64,000 nt of DNA from Achatina immaculata (GCA_009760885.1 CM019701.1:17956975-18020974), one strand, 5' to 3'. Shown: positions 32,946 to 44,629, counted from the stretch's first letter. The notes: generated by a model from the letters alone, not told the origin. A program made the numbers and translations.

Positions 32946-33148
32946 CCAGAATTCACATGATGTGAATCAGAAGTCTGCAAGATGTAGGTAACTTTTTTGG
33001 CTCCATCTAATCTGGTTTCCCTTTTTTCAAAGAATTCTCCCCTAGAAGGATGGTAACTTGCGTTGCTTTGATGTGACACTGTCTTGTCTGCCTTGAAGCT
33101 GGTGCTGGAGTCAGAGAGAAGCAGAATATCCTTGTCCTTAGACCCCAT
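32946..33148 (-). CDS. SLC30A2/3/4/8-like: Zinc transporter exon 1: start codon and cytosolic N-terminus
   Basis: Encodes the first 67 residues, beginning MGSKDKDILLLSDSS and ending SDSHHVNS plus two bases of the next codon. The ATG at 33148-33146 has A at -3 and G at +4, a good eukaryotic context, and an in-frame TGA lies four codons upstream, so it is the first usable Met. The donor is inferred: GG followed by GTTTGT at 32945. It is the only nearby GT found whose phase matches the following exon, giving the join NSG-HCHSN, which resembles the HCH motif that ZnT2/3/8 proteins carry just before TM1. The segment is hydrophilic and poorly conserved in the family, so assignment rests on position, frame and the HCH join. 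Alternative donors nearby would change only a few residues. Confidence 0.65.
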
Positions 33149-34095
33149 GTTTGGCACTCAATTAGGAAAGTCCCACAAAGAAAACGTAAGAAAATCTCGC
33201 TCACATCACATCCGCCACACAAACAAATCCTGTTATGTCGCAGACCGAGACGTAGCTGCTTCCTGAGCTATGAGGCTCTTTATTAAGTCATCACCTGTGT
33301 TTAGGAACGTGTGCAAGCGAAAATGAGAACATTCCCTGACCTTGTGTGGTGCCGTGTAAACAACTTGGCAGCTGCTGACTGGAGTATGAGTAGACCTGAC
33401 CACACATTGCTGTCTTCTTTCTTACAATGCTCCGATACTCTCACATCGCTGTCACCGCAAACCTCCAGGTAATGACAAATTCTAGTCAACCAACTTTCAA
33501 CAACAAAAAACTTCTCTCTGTACTACAGAAAAGAGCGGGCTAAGCACTACACACGGAACATTCGGCACCCAGTGCAAAAAATCTTTCTCATTCAGGTCAA
33601 GAACATCTGCACAGAAACCCAGAACACGGATGACAACTGTCTCAAAATTATGACAAGGAAGAGTTTTTAAATGACTATACACTGCCCCTTTGGGAAGTTC
33701 ATACATTTAGAAGTATGTACCCAGCAGCTCACTTGATCGCATACGTTCATAATATACTCGCATACTTTCATAATACACTGGCACACTTTAGCACGCATCT
33801 TTTCTTCAAATGTAAAACAACTCATTTCCTGCATGAGATCCTAACATTCACTGCACACAGCGGGGGTGGGTAGCCAGCGGTTACAGTAAGAAGGTTGCTT
33901 CCCGTGATTAAACTAAGGTGGTCAAACAACCCATGTGGTGGCGAGGTCACAGGAATGAGTGCAAAACTGGAATATGTCCAGAAAACAGAGGCCGCTATCT
34001 TGTCTTGTATAAGCTATCTAAGGCCAAGATAAGAGCAGCTGGATCAGCGTGTGTAGAGTCTCTGCCGTCGTAATGGCTGTGCTCTGATCACGTGA
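33149..34095 (-). promoter_or_regulatory. 5' flank of the zinc transporter, putative promoter region
   Basis: Non-repetitive sequence, richer in CpG than the surroundings (33180-33700 and 33850-34080), lying directly upstream of the start codon. It probably contains the 5' UTR and promoter. I cannot place a transcription start. Two TGCACAC strings fit the metal response element core, but that number is expected by chance. Confidence 0.4.
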
Positions 34096-34099
34096 TCAC

Positions 34100-34533
34100 A
34101 CAGAAATACGTGTGATTGACATGTGAAGATAAATGTTCTAAGTTAAAGAGACGAAGACAGAAATGTACATGTACTCTGATCATGTGGCATGAAAGAAACA
34201 AACACTTAGAGACATGAAAACAGAAATGTTTATATAACCTGATGTAGTGGTAAGAAAGAAAGACAACACAGTTAACTAGAGACGTGAAAACAGAAATGTT
34301 TATATAACCTGATGTAGTGGTAAGAAAGAAAGACAACACAGTTAACTAGAGACGTGAAAACAGAAATGTTTATATAATCTGATGTAGTGGTAAGAAAGAA
34401 AGACACAACACTTAGCCAGAGATATAAAAACAGACATGTTTATATAACCTGATTTTGTGATATAAAAACAGAAATGCTTATACAACCTGATCTAGTGGTA
34501 TGAAAACAGAAATGTTTATATAACCTGATCTAG
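34100..34533. repeat. ~67-bp minisatellite, left block
   Basis: Units with GAAAACAGAAATGTTTATAT, AACCTGATGTAGTGGTA and, in the longer form, AGAAAGAAAGACAACACAGT. It continues at 39198-39500 beyond the RTE insertion. Confidence 0.88.
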
Positions 34534-37500
34534 TGGTCATTCATTCATTTGCATGTCCCTTGCGGAACTTTGCCTCCCAAACAGCACTCCTGTAGGCCTC
34601 TCGGTTGTGAGCAAGATGGCCTGCTGCTGATGCATCCATTTGCAGATCATCAACGATGTATTGCAGCCATCTTCGTTTTGGTCTTCCTCTCTTTCTTTCT
34701 CCCATTATGTATCCTTCCAATACGGTCTTCTCTAGATTATCATGACGTTTAATGTGTTCAAAATATTTAAGTTTTCTCTCTTTAATCCTCTTTACTAGCC
34801 AGCCTTATTGAATATTAAGCTCTTGTAGTATAGATATATTTGTTCTTTTTTGTGTCCACGATATTTGGAGAACTCTTCTGTAGCATTTACATTCAAAGGC
34901 ATTTATGTGTTTCTCAGCTGTTTTGTTAAGTCTCCAGGTATCACATGCATATGTTGCGATGGGAAAGATGCATGCCCTTAAAAATCTTATTTTTGTGGTT
35001 CTGTCTGCTCCTCTCCACAGATTCTTTAGTTATTTTACTTTCTGAAGAGCGATAGATGTCCTCCTTTTAATTTCCCTCATTGTATCTCCATTATTAGTTA
35101 GTAGTGATCCAAGATATTCAAAACTCTCCACTTCTTCCAGTTTTTCCTCCTTGATACATATTTCAGCTGCCTTGTTTGTTTTGTCAGTTGTCATCAATTT
35201 AGTTTTCTTTGCATTAAGATAGAGGTTCTGGTCTTGCTGTTCTTATGGACTGACATAATTAGTTTTTCCATTCCTTTTTGTGTTGTGAACAGTAATACTG
35301 TGTCATCAGCATATCTAATCTCTGGTATTTCATAACCTCAAATTGTTATGGCATCGTAATATTCTTTGTCTACATCTTCTCTAACATTCCTCATTATATT
35401 TTCAGTATACAAGTTAAATAAGTAGGGTGACAGTATGCACCCCTGGCGGACCCCTTGTTTTATGTCAAACCAAGTTGTTGTTTCACCATTTATTCGTACT
35501 GCTGCTTGTTGGTCTAGATACAGACATGATGTTAATTGTATCAAATGTGTTGGAAATCCCATTTTTTTCATTATTTCCCAGTTTCTGGTGTTGTACACAA
35601 TCAAATGCCTTTGAGTAGTCTATAAAGGATAAATATAGATTGATATTAAACTCTCTGCATTTCTCTATTATGAATCTTATATTGAATATATGATCTCTTG
35701 ATCCTCTTCCTTGCCTGAAACCAGCTTGGACCATATTGACTTCTTCTATTTTCTTATGAAGTCTACCCATTATGATTTTTAATAGAATTTTACTGGCATG
35801 ACTAATCAGGGCAACAGTTCTGTAGTTTGTGCATAATTTCAGGTTACCCTTTTTTGGCAGTGGTATGAATACAGTTCTTTTCCACTCTTTTGGCCAAATA
35901 CCTGAATGCCATATCTTTTTACATAGTGCATGACAGATTGTTGCACATTCCTTTCCTCCTGCTTTAACAAATTCAGCTGTTATCTCATCACATCCTGGTG
36001 ATTTACCATTTTTCAGATTCTTTATTGCCCATAAAACTTCTTCTATTATCGGTTCGGGTTCCTTCTCCTCCAATAATAATTCACACTGTTGATTTCTGCT
36101 TCCACAGTCGGTTGTTTCATACATTCCTTTGCAATATTCCTTCCATCTTTCTAGAATTTCCTCTGTCTCTGTCAAGGTATTCCCCATCTCATCACAAATT
36201 ACATTTAGCTTAGGTGTGACATTTCTCGTCAATGTCTTCATTTCTTTAAACATTTCACTATCGCTTCCACACTTCTGATGTTCTTCTATTCTTTCACAAC
36301 AATCTTGCATGTCTTGTTTTTTGTCTTTTCTTATGTTTCTTCGTACTTCTTTCGTTAAAGTTTTATATTTCTCTTTGTTGTTGTTTGTCACTTTCCAATG
36401 AGTCTTCATTTTTCTACGTTGTTCTATCAGTTCTAGTGTACCTGCTGTAATCCATCCATTCTTTTGTGTTTTCTTTACTGGAGCCATGTCCTTAGCTACT
36501 GTTATTAAGATATCTTTGGCCTAACTGTCTTTTTTATCTTTATCTTCATGTCTGCTATTAATAACTCATGGTTCGTGTCACAATCAGCACCTGGTAAAGT
36601 TTTTACTTGATCTCCACCTTCTTTGCATTAAAATGTAATATATGTGATTCCTGTTTTTTCCATCAGGTGATATCCCTATATAAAGTCTTCTTGGATGTTG
36701 TTTACAAAGTGTGTTAGCGATCATTAGCTCATTTTCCATGCAAAACCCATTAGATTGTCACCTGCCTCATTTCTATGTCCTACGTTAGATTTTCCCTACA
36801 ACACGTCTTTCATCTTCTGCTCTTTCTGTACCAATCTTTGCATTGAAATCCCCCATTATTAATATAATATCATTTTTCCGTACCTGGTCTATTGTCGTTT
36901 GTAGTGTGTTATAAATGTTTTCTACTTCCTCTTCTTCTGCTGCTGATGTAGGGGCATATATCTGAATGATTGTTACATTTCTAGGAATGCCCTTAAGTCT
37001 GATTGTTAGGATTCTATCACTTACTGGATTGTAGCCTAGTAGTGCTTTTGATGTTGATTTGTCCAAATAAAAAGCCACTCCATTCTTTCCTCCTACTTCT
37101 CCACCAGAGTATATAAAGATACTATCATTCTCGTTCTTGATGTGTCTTGATCCTTTCCATCGATGTTCGCAGATTCTCAAAATGTGTATCCCCGTTTTTT
37201 TCATCTTGTCACTTATTTGATATTTTCCCTCATACATACTTCTTACATTCCATGTTCCTACTCTTATTTTTCTTTTTAGTTTGATGCACGCGTTTTCCTT
37301 GGTAACACTGTCAGGATTTTGTCCGTCATCACAATTACTAGTACTGACCTCTGCCACACACTCTTCCCCAGTGTTAAAATTAGATCTATCTGGCCTGGGG
37401 GCCTCACCACCAGATCTTTTTCCTATTTGACTTTCCATGTTGTTGTTTGGGTTTCTTGGTACATTTCCAGAAGATAGTTTACCATTGCTTTCCTTCCAGG

Positions 37501-39197
37501 TAGTAACTGTACTAGTCAGTGATCGTAAAAAGATATGGCATTCAGGTATTTGGCCAAAAGAATGGATAAGAACTGTATTCATACCACTGCCAAAAAAGGG
37601 TAACCTGAAATTATGCACAAACTACAGAACTGTTGCCCTGATTAGTCATGCCAGTAAAATTCTGTTAAAAATCATAATGGGTAGACTTCGAAAGAAAATA
37701 GAAGAAGAAGTCAATATGGTCCAAGCTGGCTTCAGGCAAGGAAGAGGATCAAGAGATCATATATTCAATCTAAGATTAATAATAGAGAAATGCAGGGAGT
37801 TTAATGTGAATCTATATTTATCCTTTATAGACTACTCAAAGGCATTTGATTGTGTACAACACCAGAAACTTTGGGAAATAATGGAAAAAATGGAATTTCC
37901 AACACATTTGATACAATTAACATCACTGCTGTATTTAGACCAACAAGCAGCAGTAAGAATAAATGGTGAAACAACAAGTTGGTTTGACATAAAACAAGGG
38001 GTCCGTCAGGGGTGCATATTGTCACCCTACTTATTTAACTTGTATACTGAAAATATAATGAGGAATGTTAGAGAAGATGTAGACAAAGAATATTACGATG
38101 CCATAACAGTTGGAGGTTATGAAATACCAGAGATTAGATATGCTGATGACACAGTATTGCTGTCCACAACACAAGAAGGAATGGAAAAACTAATTATGTC
38201 AGTCCGCAAGAACAGCGAAGAGCAGAACCTCTATCTTAATGCAAAGAAAACTAAAGTGATGACAACTGACAAAACAAACAAGGCAACTGAAATATGTATC
38301 AAGGAGGAAAAACTGGAAGAAGTGGAGAGTTTTGAATATCTTGGATCACTACTAACTAATAATGGAGATACAATGAGGGAAATTAAAAGGAGGACATCTA
38401 TTGCTCTTCAGAAAGTAAAACAAATAAAGAATCTGTGGAGAGGAGCAGACAGAACCACAAAAATAAGATTTTTAAGGGCATGCATCTTTCCTATCGCAAC
38501 ATATGCCTGTGAGACCTGGACACTTAACAAAACAGCTGAGAAGCACATAAATGCCTTTGAATGTAAATGCTATAGAAGAGTTCTCCAAATATCGTGGACA
38601 CAAAAAAGAACAAATATATCTATATTACAAGAGCTTAATATTGAAGAAGGCTGGCTAGTAAAGAGGATTAAAGAGAGAAAACTTAAATATTTTGGCCACA
38701 TTAAACGTCATGATAATTTAGAGAAGACCGTATTGGAAGGATACATAATGGGAAAAAGAAAAAGAGGAAGACCGAAACGAAGATGGCTGCAAGACATCGT
38801 TGATGATCTGGAAATGGATGCAGCAGCAGCAGGCCATCTTGCTCACAACCGAGAGGCCTACAGGAGTGCTGTTTGGGAGGCAAAGTTCCGCAAGGGACAT
38901 GCAAAGGAATGAATGAGTTTACCATTGCTTTCCTTCCAGGTAGTAACTGTACTAGTCAGTGATCGTAGCCATTGTCCCTACATTGAGATCATCTGCCTAC
39001 CATCATAGAATGGTGACCATAACCAACATTAACTGTCAGCTGCCCTCCCATTCCATCCACCACCTGCTCCCATGGCTTCACGTCACCCTGATCGGAGGGC
39101 TATACGGGTACTCCACCTTGCCCAAGGGTGTCCCCTAGACTGACGGAGGCGTCTTACTTCTCCTTTGATAGGGTATACCCCTACTCCGCTAACCAAG
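34534..39197 (-). mobile_element. RTE family A LINE, near full length, carrying a nested insertion
   Basis: From the 5' end at 39197: non-coding 5' region, SQIGKRSGGEAPRPDRSNFN, AP endonuclease (GTWNVRSMYEGKYQISDKMK, CEHRWKGSRHI, MGDFNAKIGTERA; 36785-37260), linker, then RT at 35340-36490 (KNGKSPGCDEITAEFVKAGG, AGFRQGRGSRDHIFNIRFII, DYSKAFDCV, VRQGCILSPYLFNLYTENIM, IRYADDTVLL) and the C-terminal CETWTLNKTAEKH-like region. The 3' end at 34534 carries CATTCATTCATTTGCAT, that is (ATGA)n. Frameshifts at ~35575, 36520 and elsewhere. Interrupted by the insertion at 37528-38916. RTE elements replicate by target-primed reverse transcription. Confidence 0.92.
37528..38916 (+). mobile_element. Nested RTE family A insertion with intact C-terminal RT frame
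   Basis: A 5'-truncated copy in the opposite orientation to its host. The frame is open from KKIWHSGIWPKEW to the stop at 38912 (about 460 residues): NYRTVALISHASKILLKIIM, DYSKAFDCVQHQKLWEIMEK, VRQGCILSPYLFNLYTENIM, EIRYADDTVLLSTTQEG, FPIATYACETWTLNKTAEKH, GRPKRRWLQDIVDDLEMDAA. The insertion is bounded by 51-bp direct repeats (37477-37527 and 38917-38967). The absence of stops marks it as the youngest family member here. The open frame that appears to begin at 37437 starts in antisense host sequence and is chimeric. Confidence 0.95.
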
Positions 39198-39500
39198 AAA
39201 TAGTGGTATAAAACAGAAATGTTTAAATAACCTGATTTAGTGGTATGAAAGAAAGACAAAACACTTAGCTGGAGACATGAAAACAGAAATGTTTATATAC
39301 CCTGATCTAGTGACATGAAAACAGAAATGTTTATATACCCTGATCTAGTGACATGAAAACAGAAATGTTTATATACCCTGATCTAGTGACATGAAAACAG
39401 AAATGCTTATATACTCTGATATAATGACATGAAAACAGAAATGTTTATACAACCTGATGTAGTGGTATGAAAGAAAGACAAAACAGTTATCTAGAGTTAA
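39198..39500. repeat. ~67-bp minisatellite, right block
   Basis: Short-form units GTGACATGAAAACAGAAATG then TTTATATACCCTGATCTA. The join TAGTGGT occurs on both sides of the RTE insertion and is the likely target duplication. Confidence 0.85.
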
Positions 39501-40255
39501 GAATCAGACATGAAGTTCAAAGCTGAAAATTCAGACTCCGGGTTCACTGTATTCGGCACAAACTCATATACGCTCACCGAGCATGCCGCAACAGCCATCC
39601 AAGAGTATGTTTGTTAACAGTTCCTGTCAGATGTTGGTTGTTTACAATGCGTTTTCTGCCACACAGTTCAGATTTTCTGCCACACATTTCAGATTTCCTG
39701 CCAATACCTTTAAGTTGTCCTAGTTTCAGCAGTCTTTTCACAGCTACATTGTTCATCCATTCTCGCTCTTCATTTTCCCGCAGTATGTCCTATACAACCC
39801 TTGCAACGTCTCACTTGTCTATTGACAGTCTGTCGCTTATTTTAAACTGTCCAGAAAGTCTATCTGCCATATCATTGCCATGTACTCCTGCATGCCCTGG
39901 ACAGTAAAGCCATGTTAGGCTTGTCGCAGTTGACTGGCTTAACAGATGAATCCATTCTTTGCGAAGCAAATTCTTCTCAATGTTACGGAGCATACTCTGT
40001 GAATCCATCACAATGACACCACTAACCACATTATGAGCAATTAACCACTATATTGCCGCCGACACAGCCTTAATTTCCATTCGCCTGCTTGATGTGCTGA
40101 CTTCAAAGGCTCCCGAACCCTGTGCCACGACTCTTCCATTTCGGTAGTCAACAAAACCCCAACCATTTCTGCTATTTTGAGTCACTGAGCTATCTGTATA
40201 TATTACCATATCGGAAGACCCACAGTGACGCTGGATTAGATCTTGAACCCAAAGC
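39501..40255 (-). mobile_element. I-type LINE 3' fragment with RNase H
   Basis: The minus strand encodes an RNase H domain: IYTDSSVTQNSRNGWGFVDY near 40190, AFEVSTSSRRMEIKAV near 40090, VIVMDSQSMLRNIEKNLL near 40010 and LTWLYCPGHAGVHGNDMADR near 39900, supplying the D-E-D-D positions. It is followed by the LLKLGQLK and CGRKRIVNNQHLTGTVNKHT tail. One in-frame stop near 40050. Same family as 46620-49215. Confidence 0.85.
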
Positions 40256-41215
40256 TAAAATGCTGCAAAACTACAGGGAAAATACGAGGAGATAGACATC
40301 CTTATGACCGCTGAAAAACAACATGGAAAATAAGCGGAGATAGAAGTTAGACAGCCTTATAACCGCTGAAAAACTACATGGAAAATAAAAGGAGATAGAA
40401 GTTAGACAGCCTTATAACCGCTGAAACACTACAGGGAAAATAAGAGGAGACAGAATTTAGCCTTATAAACGATGGAAAACTACAGGGAAAATAAGAAGAG
40501 ACAGAAGTTAGACAGCCTTATAACCGCTGAAAAACTACAGGGAAAATAAGAGGAGATAGAAGTTAGACAGCCTTATAACCGCTGAAAAACTACAGGGAAA
40601 ATAAGAGGAGATAGAAGTTAGACAGCCTTATAACCGCTGAAAAACTACAGGGAAAATAAGAAGAGACAGAAGTTAGACAGCCTTATAACCGCTGAAAAAC
40701 TACAGGGAAAAAAGAGGAGATAGAAGTTAGACAGCCTTATAACCGCTGAAACACTACAGGGAAAATAAGAGGAGATAGAAGTTAGACAGCCTTATAACCG
40801 CTGAAAAACTACAGGGAAAATAAGAGGAGATAAAAGTTAGACAGCCTTATAACCGCTGAAAAACTACAGGGAAAATAAGAGGAGATAGAAGTTAGACAGC
40901 CTTGTAACCAATGAAAAACTACAGGGAAAATAAGAGGAGATAGAAGTTAGACAGCCTTATAACCGCTGAAACACTACAGGGAAAATAAGAGGAGATAGAA
41001 GTTAGACAGCCTTATAACCGCTGAAAAACTACAGGGAAAATAAGAGGAGATAGAAGTTAGACAGCCTTATAACCGCTGGAAAACTACAGGGAAAATAAGA
41101 GGAGATAGAAGTTAGACAGCCTTATAACCGCTGGAAAACTACAGGGAAAATAAGAGGAGACAGAATTTAGCCTTATAACCGCTGGAAAACTACAGGGAAA
41201 ATAAGAGGATACATC
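40256..41215. repeat. 55-bp minisatellite
   Basis: About 17 units of 55 bp with AACTACAGGGAAAATAAGAG, GAGATAGAAGTTAGACAGCC and TTATAACCGCTGAA. A few units are shortened by loss of the GAAGTTAGACA part. Homogeneous, so recently amplified. Confidence 0.93.
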
Positions 41216-41269
41216 AAAATCCGTTCAGTCTACACGAGTTTTATTATGTAATTTCATGACGGCTTTTGT

Positions 41270-41740
41270 TCAGTTCTGTCACTGGTAGACTGCAGGTTGG
41301 AAGATTTTGTCTCTGGTAAACTGCAGGTGGGAAGATTTTTCCCAGTTCTGTTACAGGCAGCATGCAGATGAGAAGATTTTGTACAGCTCTTCACAGGTAG
41401 ACTGCAGGTTGGAAGATTTTGTCTCTGATAAACTGCAGATGGAAAGATTTTTTCAAGCTCTGTCACAGGTAGCCTGCAGATTGGAAGATTTTGTCCAGCT
41501 CTGTTACTGGTAGACTGCAGGTGGGAAGATTTTGTCCAGCTTTTAGACTGCAGGTGGGAAGATTTTGTCCAGCTTTTAGAATGCAGGTGGGAAGATTTTG
41601 TCTAGCTTTTAGACTGCAAGTGGGAAGATTTTGTCCAGCTTCAGACTGCAGGTGGGAAGATTTTGTCCAGCTCTGCCACTGGTAGACTACAGATGGTATG
41701 ATTTTGTCACTAGTAGACTGCAGGAGGGAAGATTTTTTGC
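41270..41740. repeat. ~33-55-bp GC-richer minisatellite
   Basis: Units with AGACTGCAGGTGGGAAGATT and TTGTCCAGCTTTT, in short (33 bp) and long forms. Most of it is repeated again at 42319-42706 as part of the 966-bp duplication. Confidence 0.88.
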
Positions 41741-43277
41741 TGTGGAGAATTCTTTGAGGAGTATAATACTCCCAAACAAGATGTAAATCCTCATCTCCAA
41801 CTTTTTAAACATCTCCTTGTAAACAATGTTATCTGAAATGTTCTTCTAGCTGTGATCTTCTCAAATGAACAATCTGTCAGTTATCATTTCACCAACTATA
41901 ACTTATGAATGCCCTGTACCCGCATCCCTCAATCTTCTATAAAATAAGCCGGGCTTCTCCACAAGACAAGTGCTTTGACAACAAACCAGATACAGATGCT
42001 AAACTATCGGTCAGTCTGAGCACGGGAAACATGGAAGCCTGTAAAATACACAAAAAGTAGACATCCATCCAGAGTGAACAGCCCCATAGCTGCCACAATA
42101 TCATGTTAGATGCCTGCCAGCTTAGTTTCTGATGGCACTAGCTCTTCGTTAATTTCTGATAGTACTAACATGATCATTAGCACATTTTACTGTGAAATCT
42201 TTCTTGTCTCGCCCTGGTTGGAAATGTTCTAGCCTGATGCTATCAGTGACTGCAGCATCCATTATCTGTTTAACAGCTTTTACAGATGTGGGTAGCTCAG
42301 CTAAATGTTCAGTTCTTTACAGGCAGCATGCAGATGAGAAGATTTTGTACAGCTCTTCACAGGTAGACTGCAGGTTGGAAGATTTTGTCTCTGATAAACT
42401 GCAGATGGAAAGATTTTTTCAAGCTCTGTCACAGGTAGCCTGCAGATTGGAAGATTTTGTCCAGCTCTGTTACTGGTAGACTGCAGGTGGGAAGATTTTG
42501 TCCAGCTTTTAGACTGCAGGTGGGAAGATTTTGTCCAGCTTTTAGAATGCAGGTGGGAAGATTTTGTCTAGCTTTTAGACTGCAAGTGGGAAGATTTTGT
42601 CCAGCTTCAGACTGCAGGTGGGAAGATTTTGTCCAGCTCTGCCACTGGTAGACTACAGATGGTATGATTTTGTCACTAGTAGACTGCAGGAGGGAAGATT
42701 TTTTGCTGTGGAGAATTCTTTGAGGAGTATAATACTCCCAAACAAGATGTAAATCCTCATCTCCAACTTTTTAAACATCTCCTTGTAAACAATGTTATCT
42801 GAAATGTTCTTCTAGCTGTGATCTTCTCAAATGAACAATCTGTCAGTTATCATTTCACCAACTATAACTTATGAATGCCCTGTACCCGCATCCCTCAATC
42901 TTCTATAAAATAAGCCGGGCTTCTCCACAAGACAAGTGCTTTGACAACAAACCAGATACAGATGCTAAACTATCGGTCAGTCTGAGCACGGGAAACATGG
43001 AAGCCTGTAAAATACACAAAAAGTAGACATCCATCCAGAGTGAACAGCCCCATAGCTGCCACAATATCATGTTAGATGCCTGCCAGCTTAGTTTCTGATG
43101 GCACTAGCTCTTCGTTAATTTCTGATAGTACTAACATGATCATTAGCACATTTTACTGTGAAATCTTTCTTGTCTCGCCCTGGTTGGAAATGTTCTAGCC
43201 TGATGCTATCAGTGACTGCAGCATCCATTATCTGTTTAACAGCTTTTACAGATGTGGGTAGCTCAGCTAAATGTTCA
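41346..43277. repeat. Tandem duplication, 966-bp unit
   Basis: 41353 onward (ACAGGCAGCATGCAGATGAG) recurs at 42319, and ATCTCCTTGTAAACAATG at 41811 recurs at 42777, a constant 966-bp offset with no difference that I noticed. Breakpoints share CAGTTCT and TTAC. Each unit contains minisatellite at one end and unique-looking sequence at the other. Confidence 0.92.
42149..42316 (-). CDS. Possible coding exon of unknown protein, copy 1 of 3
   Basis: A 55-codon minus-strand frame bounded by stops encodes RTEHLAELPTSVKAVKQIMD, AAVTDSIRLEHFQPGRDKKD and FTVKCANDHVSTIRN. Composition looks like a real soluble protein, not like the surrounding repeats. A plausible acceptor (TTCCTGACAG or AGTAAAG) lies upstream in the third copy, and ACA|GTAAAA could be a donor. 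I do not recognise the family. It could be a host exon or a transposon fragment. The two further copies are at 43115-43282 and 44038-44205. Confidence 0.35.
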   Translation of the reverse strand, partial: RTEHLAELPTSVKAVKQIMDAAVTDSIRLEHFQPGRDKKDFTVKCANDHVSTIRN

Positions 43278-43282
43278 GTTCT
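43115..43282 (-). CDS. Possible coding exon of unknown protein, copy 2 of 3
   Basis: Same frame as 42149-42316, produced by the 966-bp duplication. Here the upstream sequence is CTGACAGTAAAGAACTG rather than the minisatellite, so this copy keeps the original context. Confidence 0.35.
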   Translation of the reverse strand, partial: RTEHLAELPTSVKAVKQIMDAAVTDSIRLEHFQPGRDKKDFTVKCANDHVSTIRN

Positions 43283-44037
43283 TTACTGTCAGGAAAACTC
43301 CATGCTAAGTGACGAAGATGACGTAAACTGAACTCCACATTGACCCTAGTCATTTCTCATGTACTGAATGACCTAAAACTTGACAGAAGTTTGACATTTT
43401 CCTGATATATTTTCAGTCTACACAAGCACACGATGATAATCGCTGGCGATCTCTACGCAAAGTATAGTCGGTACTGTTACGGTTGGAGAGTTGGACAACG
43501 GACGTGTGTAGGCCAACACTGGGAGAAGATATGCGTTATCTTAATACTTGTATGATGATATCAATCATATCTAAATAAGTGATATACTGTACTGGAGGTC
43601 GAGCTTGCCAAATGTAATCTATTTGTCTCTGTACTTAGTTCTAACATATCAAAACTCTGCCATAGTGTTGTTATAGGTTATCTGCTAGTATATTTACCAT
43701 CTGTCCTTGTAAACAATGTTATCTGAAATGTTCTTCTAGCTGTGATCTTCTCAAATGAACAATCTGTCAGTTATCATTTCACCAACTATAACTTATGAAT
43801 GCCCTGTACCCGCATCCCTCAATCTTCTATAAAATAAGCCGGGCTTCTCCACAAGACAAGTGCTTTGACAACAAACCAGATACAGATGCTAAACTATCGG
43901 TCAGTCTGAGCACGGGAAACATGGAAGCCTGTAAAATACACAAAAAGTAGACATCCATCCAGATGAACAGCCCCATAGCTGCCACAATATCATGTTAGAT
44001 GCCTGCCAGCTTAGTTTCTGATGGCACTAGCTCTTCG

Positions 44038-44205
44038 TTAATTTCTGATAGTACTAACATGATCATTAGCACATTTTACTGTGAAATCTTTCTTGTCTCG
44101 CCCTGGTTGGAAATGTTCTAGCCTGATGCTATCAGTGACTGCAGCATCCATTATCTGTTTAACAGCTTTTACAGATGTGGGTAGCTCAGCTAAATGTTCA
44201 GTTCT
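44038..44205 (-). CDS. Possible coding exon of unknown protein, copy 3 of 3
   Basis: Same frame again, produced by the 924-bp duplication, with the original upstream context. The frame is undamaged in all three copies, which may mean only that the duplications are young. Confidence 0.35.
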   Translation of the reverse strand, partial: RTEHLAELPTSVKAVKQIMDAAVTDSIRLEHFQPGRDKKDFTVKCANDHVSTIRN

Positions 44206-44629
44206 TTACTGTCAGGAAAACTCCATGCTAAGTGACGAAGATGACGTAAACTGAACTCCACATTGACCCTAGTCATTTCTCATGTACTGAATGACCTAAA
44301 ACTTGACAGAAGTTTGACATTTTCCTGATATATTTTCAGTCTACACAAGCACACGATGATAATCGCTGGCGATCTCTACGCAAAGTATAGTCGGTACTGT
44401 TACGGTTGGAGAGTTGGACAACGGACGTGTGTAGGCCAACACTGGGAGAAGATATGCGTTATCTTAATACTTGTATGATGATATCAATCATATCTAAATA
44501 AGTGATATACTGTACTGGAGGTCGAGCTTGCCAAATGTAATCTATTTGTCTCTGTACTTAGTTCTAACATATCAAAACTCTGCCATAGTGTTGTTATAGG
44601 TTATCTGCTAGTATATTTACCATCTGTCT

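Larger units (their letters stand above)
11375..33148 (-). other. SLC30A2/3/4/8-like: Gene span of a ZnT2/3/4/8-like zinc transporter (SLC30A family)
   Basis: Seven minus-strand exons assemble into a cation diffusion facilitator. These proteins export Zn2+ from the cytosol into vesicles or out of the cell by proton antiport and work as dimers. Seen directly: every recognised junction has AG/GT signals and the phases agree, so the visible exons join into 1224 nt (407 residues plus stop) without an internal stop. Recognisable in order are a soluble N-terminus, TM1, TM4, a His-rich loop, TM5 with HxxxD, TM6 and the cytoplasmic C-terminal domain ending with CxxC. TM2-TM3 are not seen. The exons before and after the gap both meet in phase 1, so a product without the missing exon would stay in frame. 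Introns are long and consist largely of tandem arrays and transposons. Family assignment is firm; the choice among ZnT2/3/4/8 is not. Confidence 0.9.
42781..44627. repeat. Second, overlapping tandem duplication, ~924-bp unit
   Basis: CCTTGTAAACAATGTTATCT at 42781 recurs at 43705, and the copies run to TTACCATCTGTC at 43694-43705 and near 44617-44628. There is a one-base deletion (CCAGAGTGAA versus CCAGATGAA) and little else. It overlaps the 966-bp duplication, so the 41815-42311 segment exists three times. Confidence 0.92.

Noticed and set aside
33149..33157. Start of the transporter three codons upstream
   Set aside because: The codon there is GTG, not ATG; the first in-frame ATG is at 33148 with a good context.
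33149..34095. Metal response elements in the promoter
   Set aside because: Only two TGCACAC cores seen, about the number expected by chance for a degenerate 7-mer in this length.
37437..38912. A single 491-codon protein starting at 37437
   Set aside because: The first ~30 codons are antisense sequence of the host RTE element; the real element begins at 37528.
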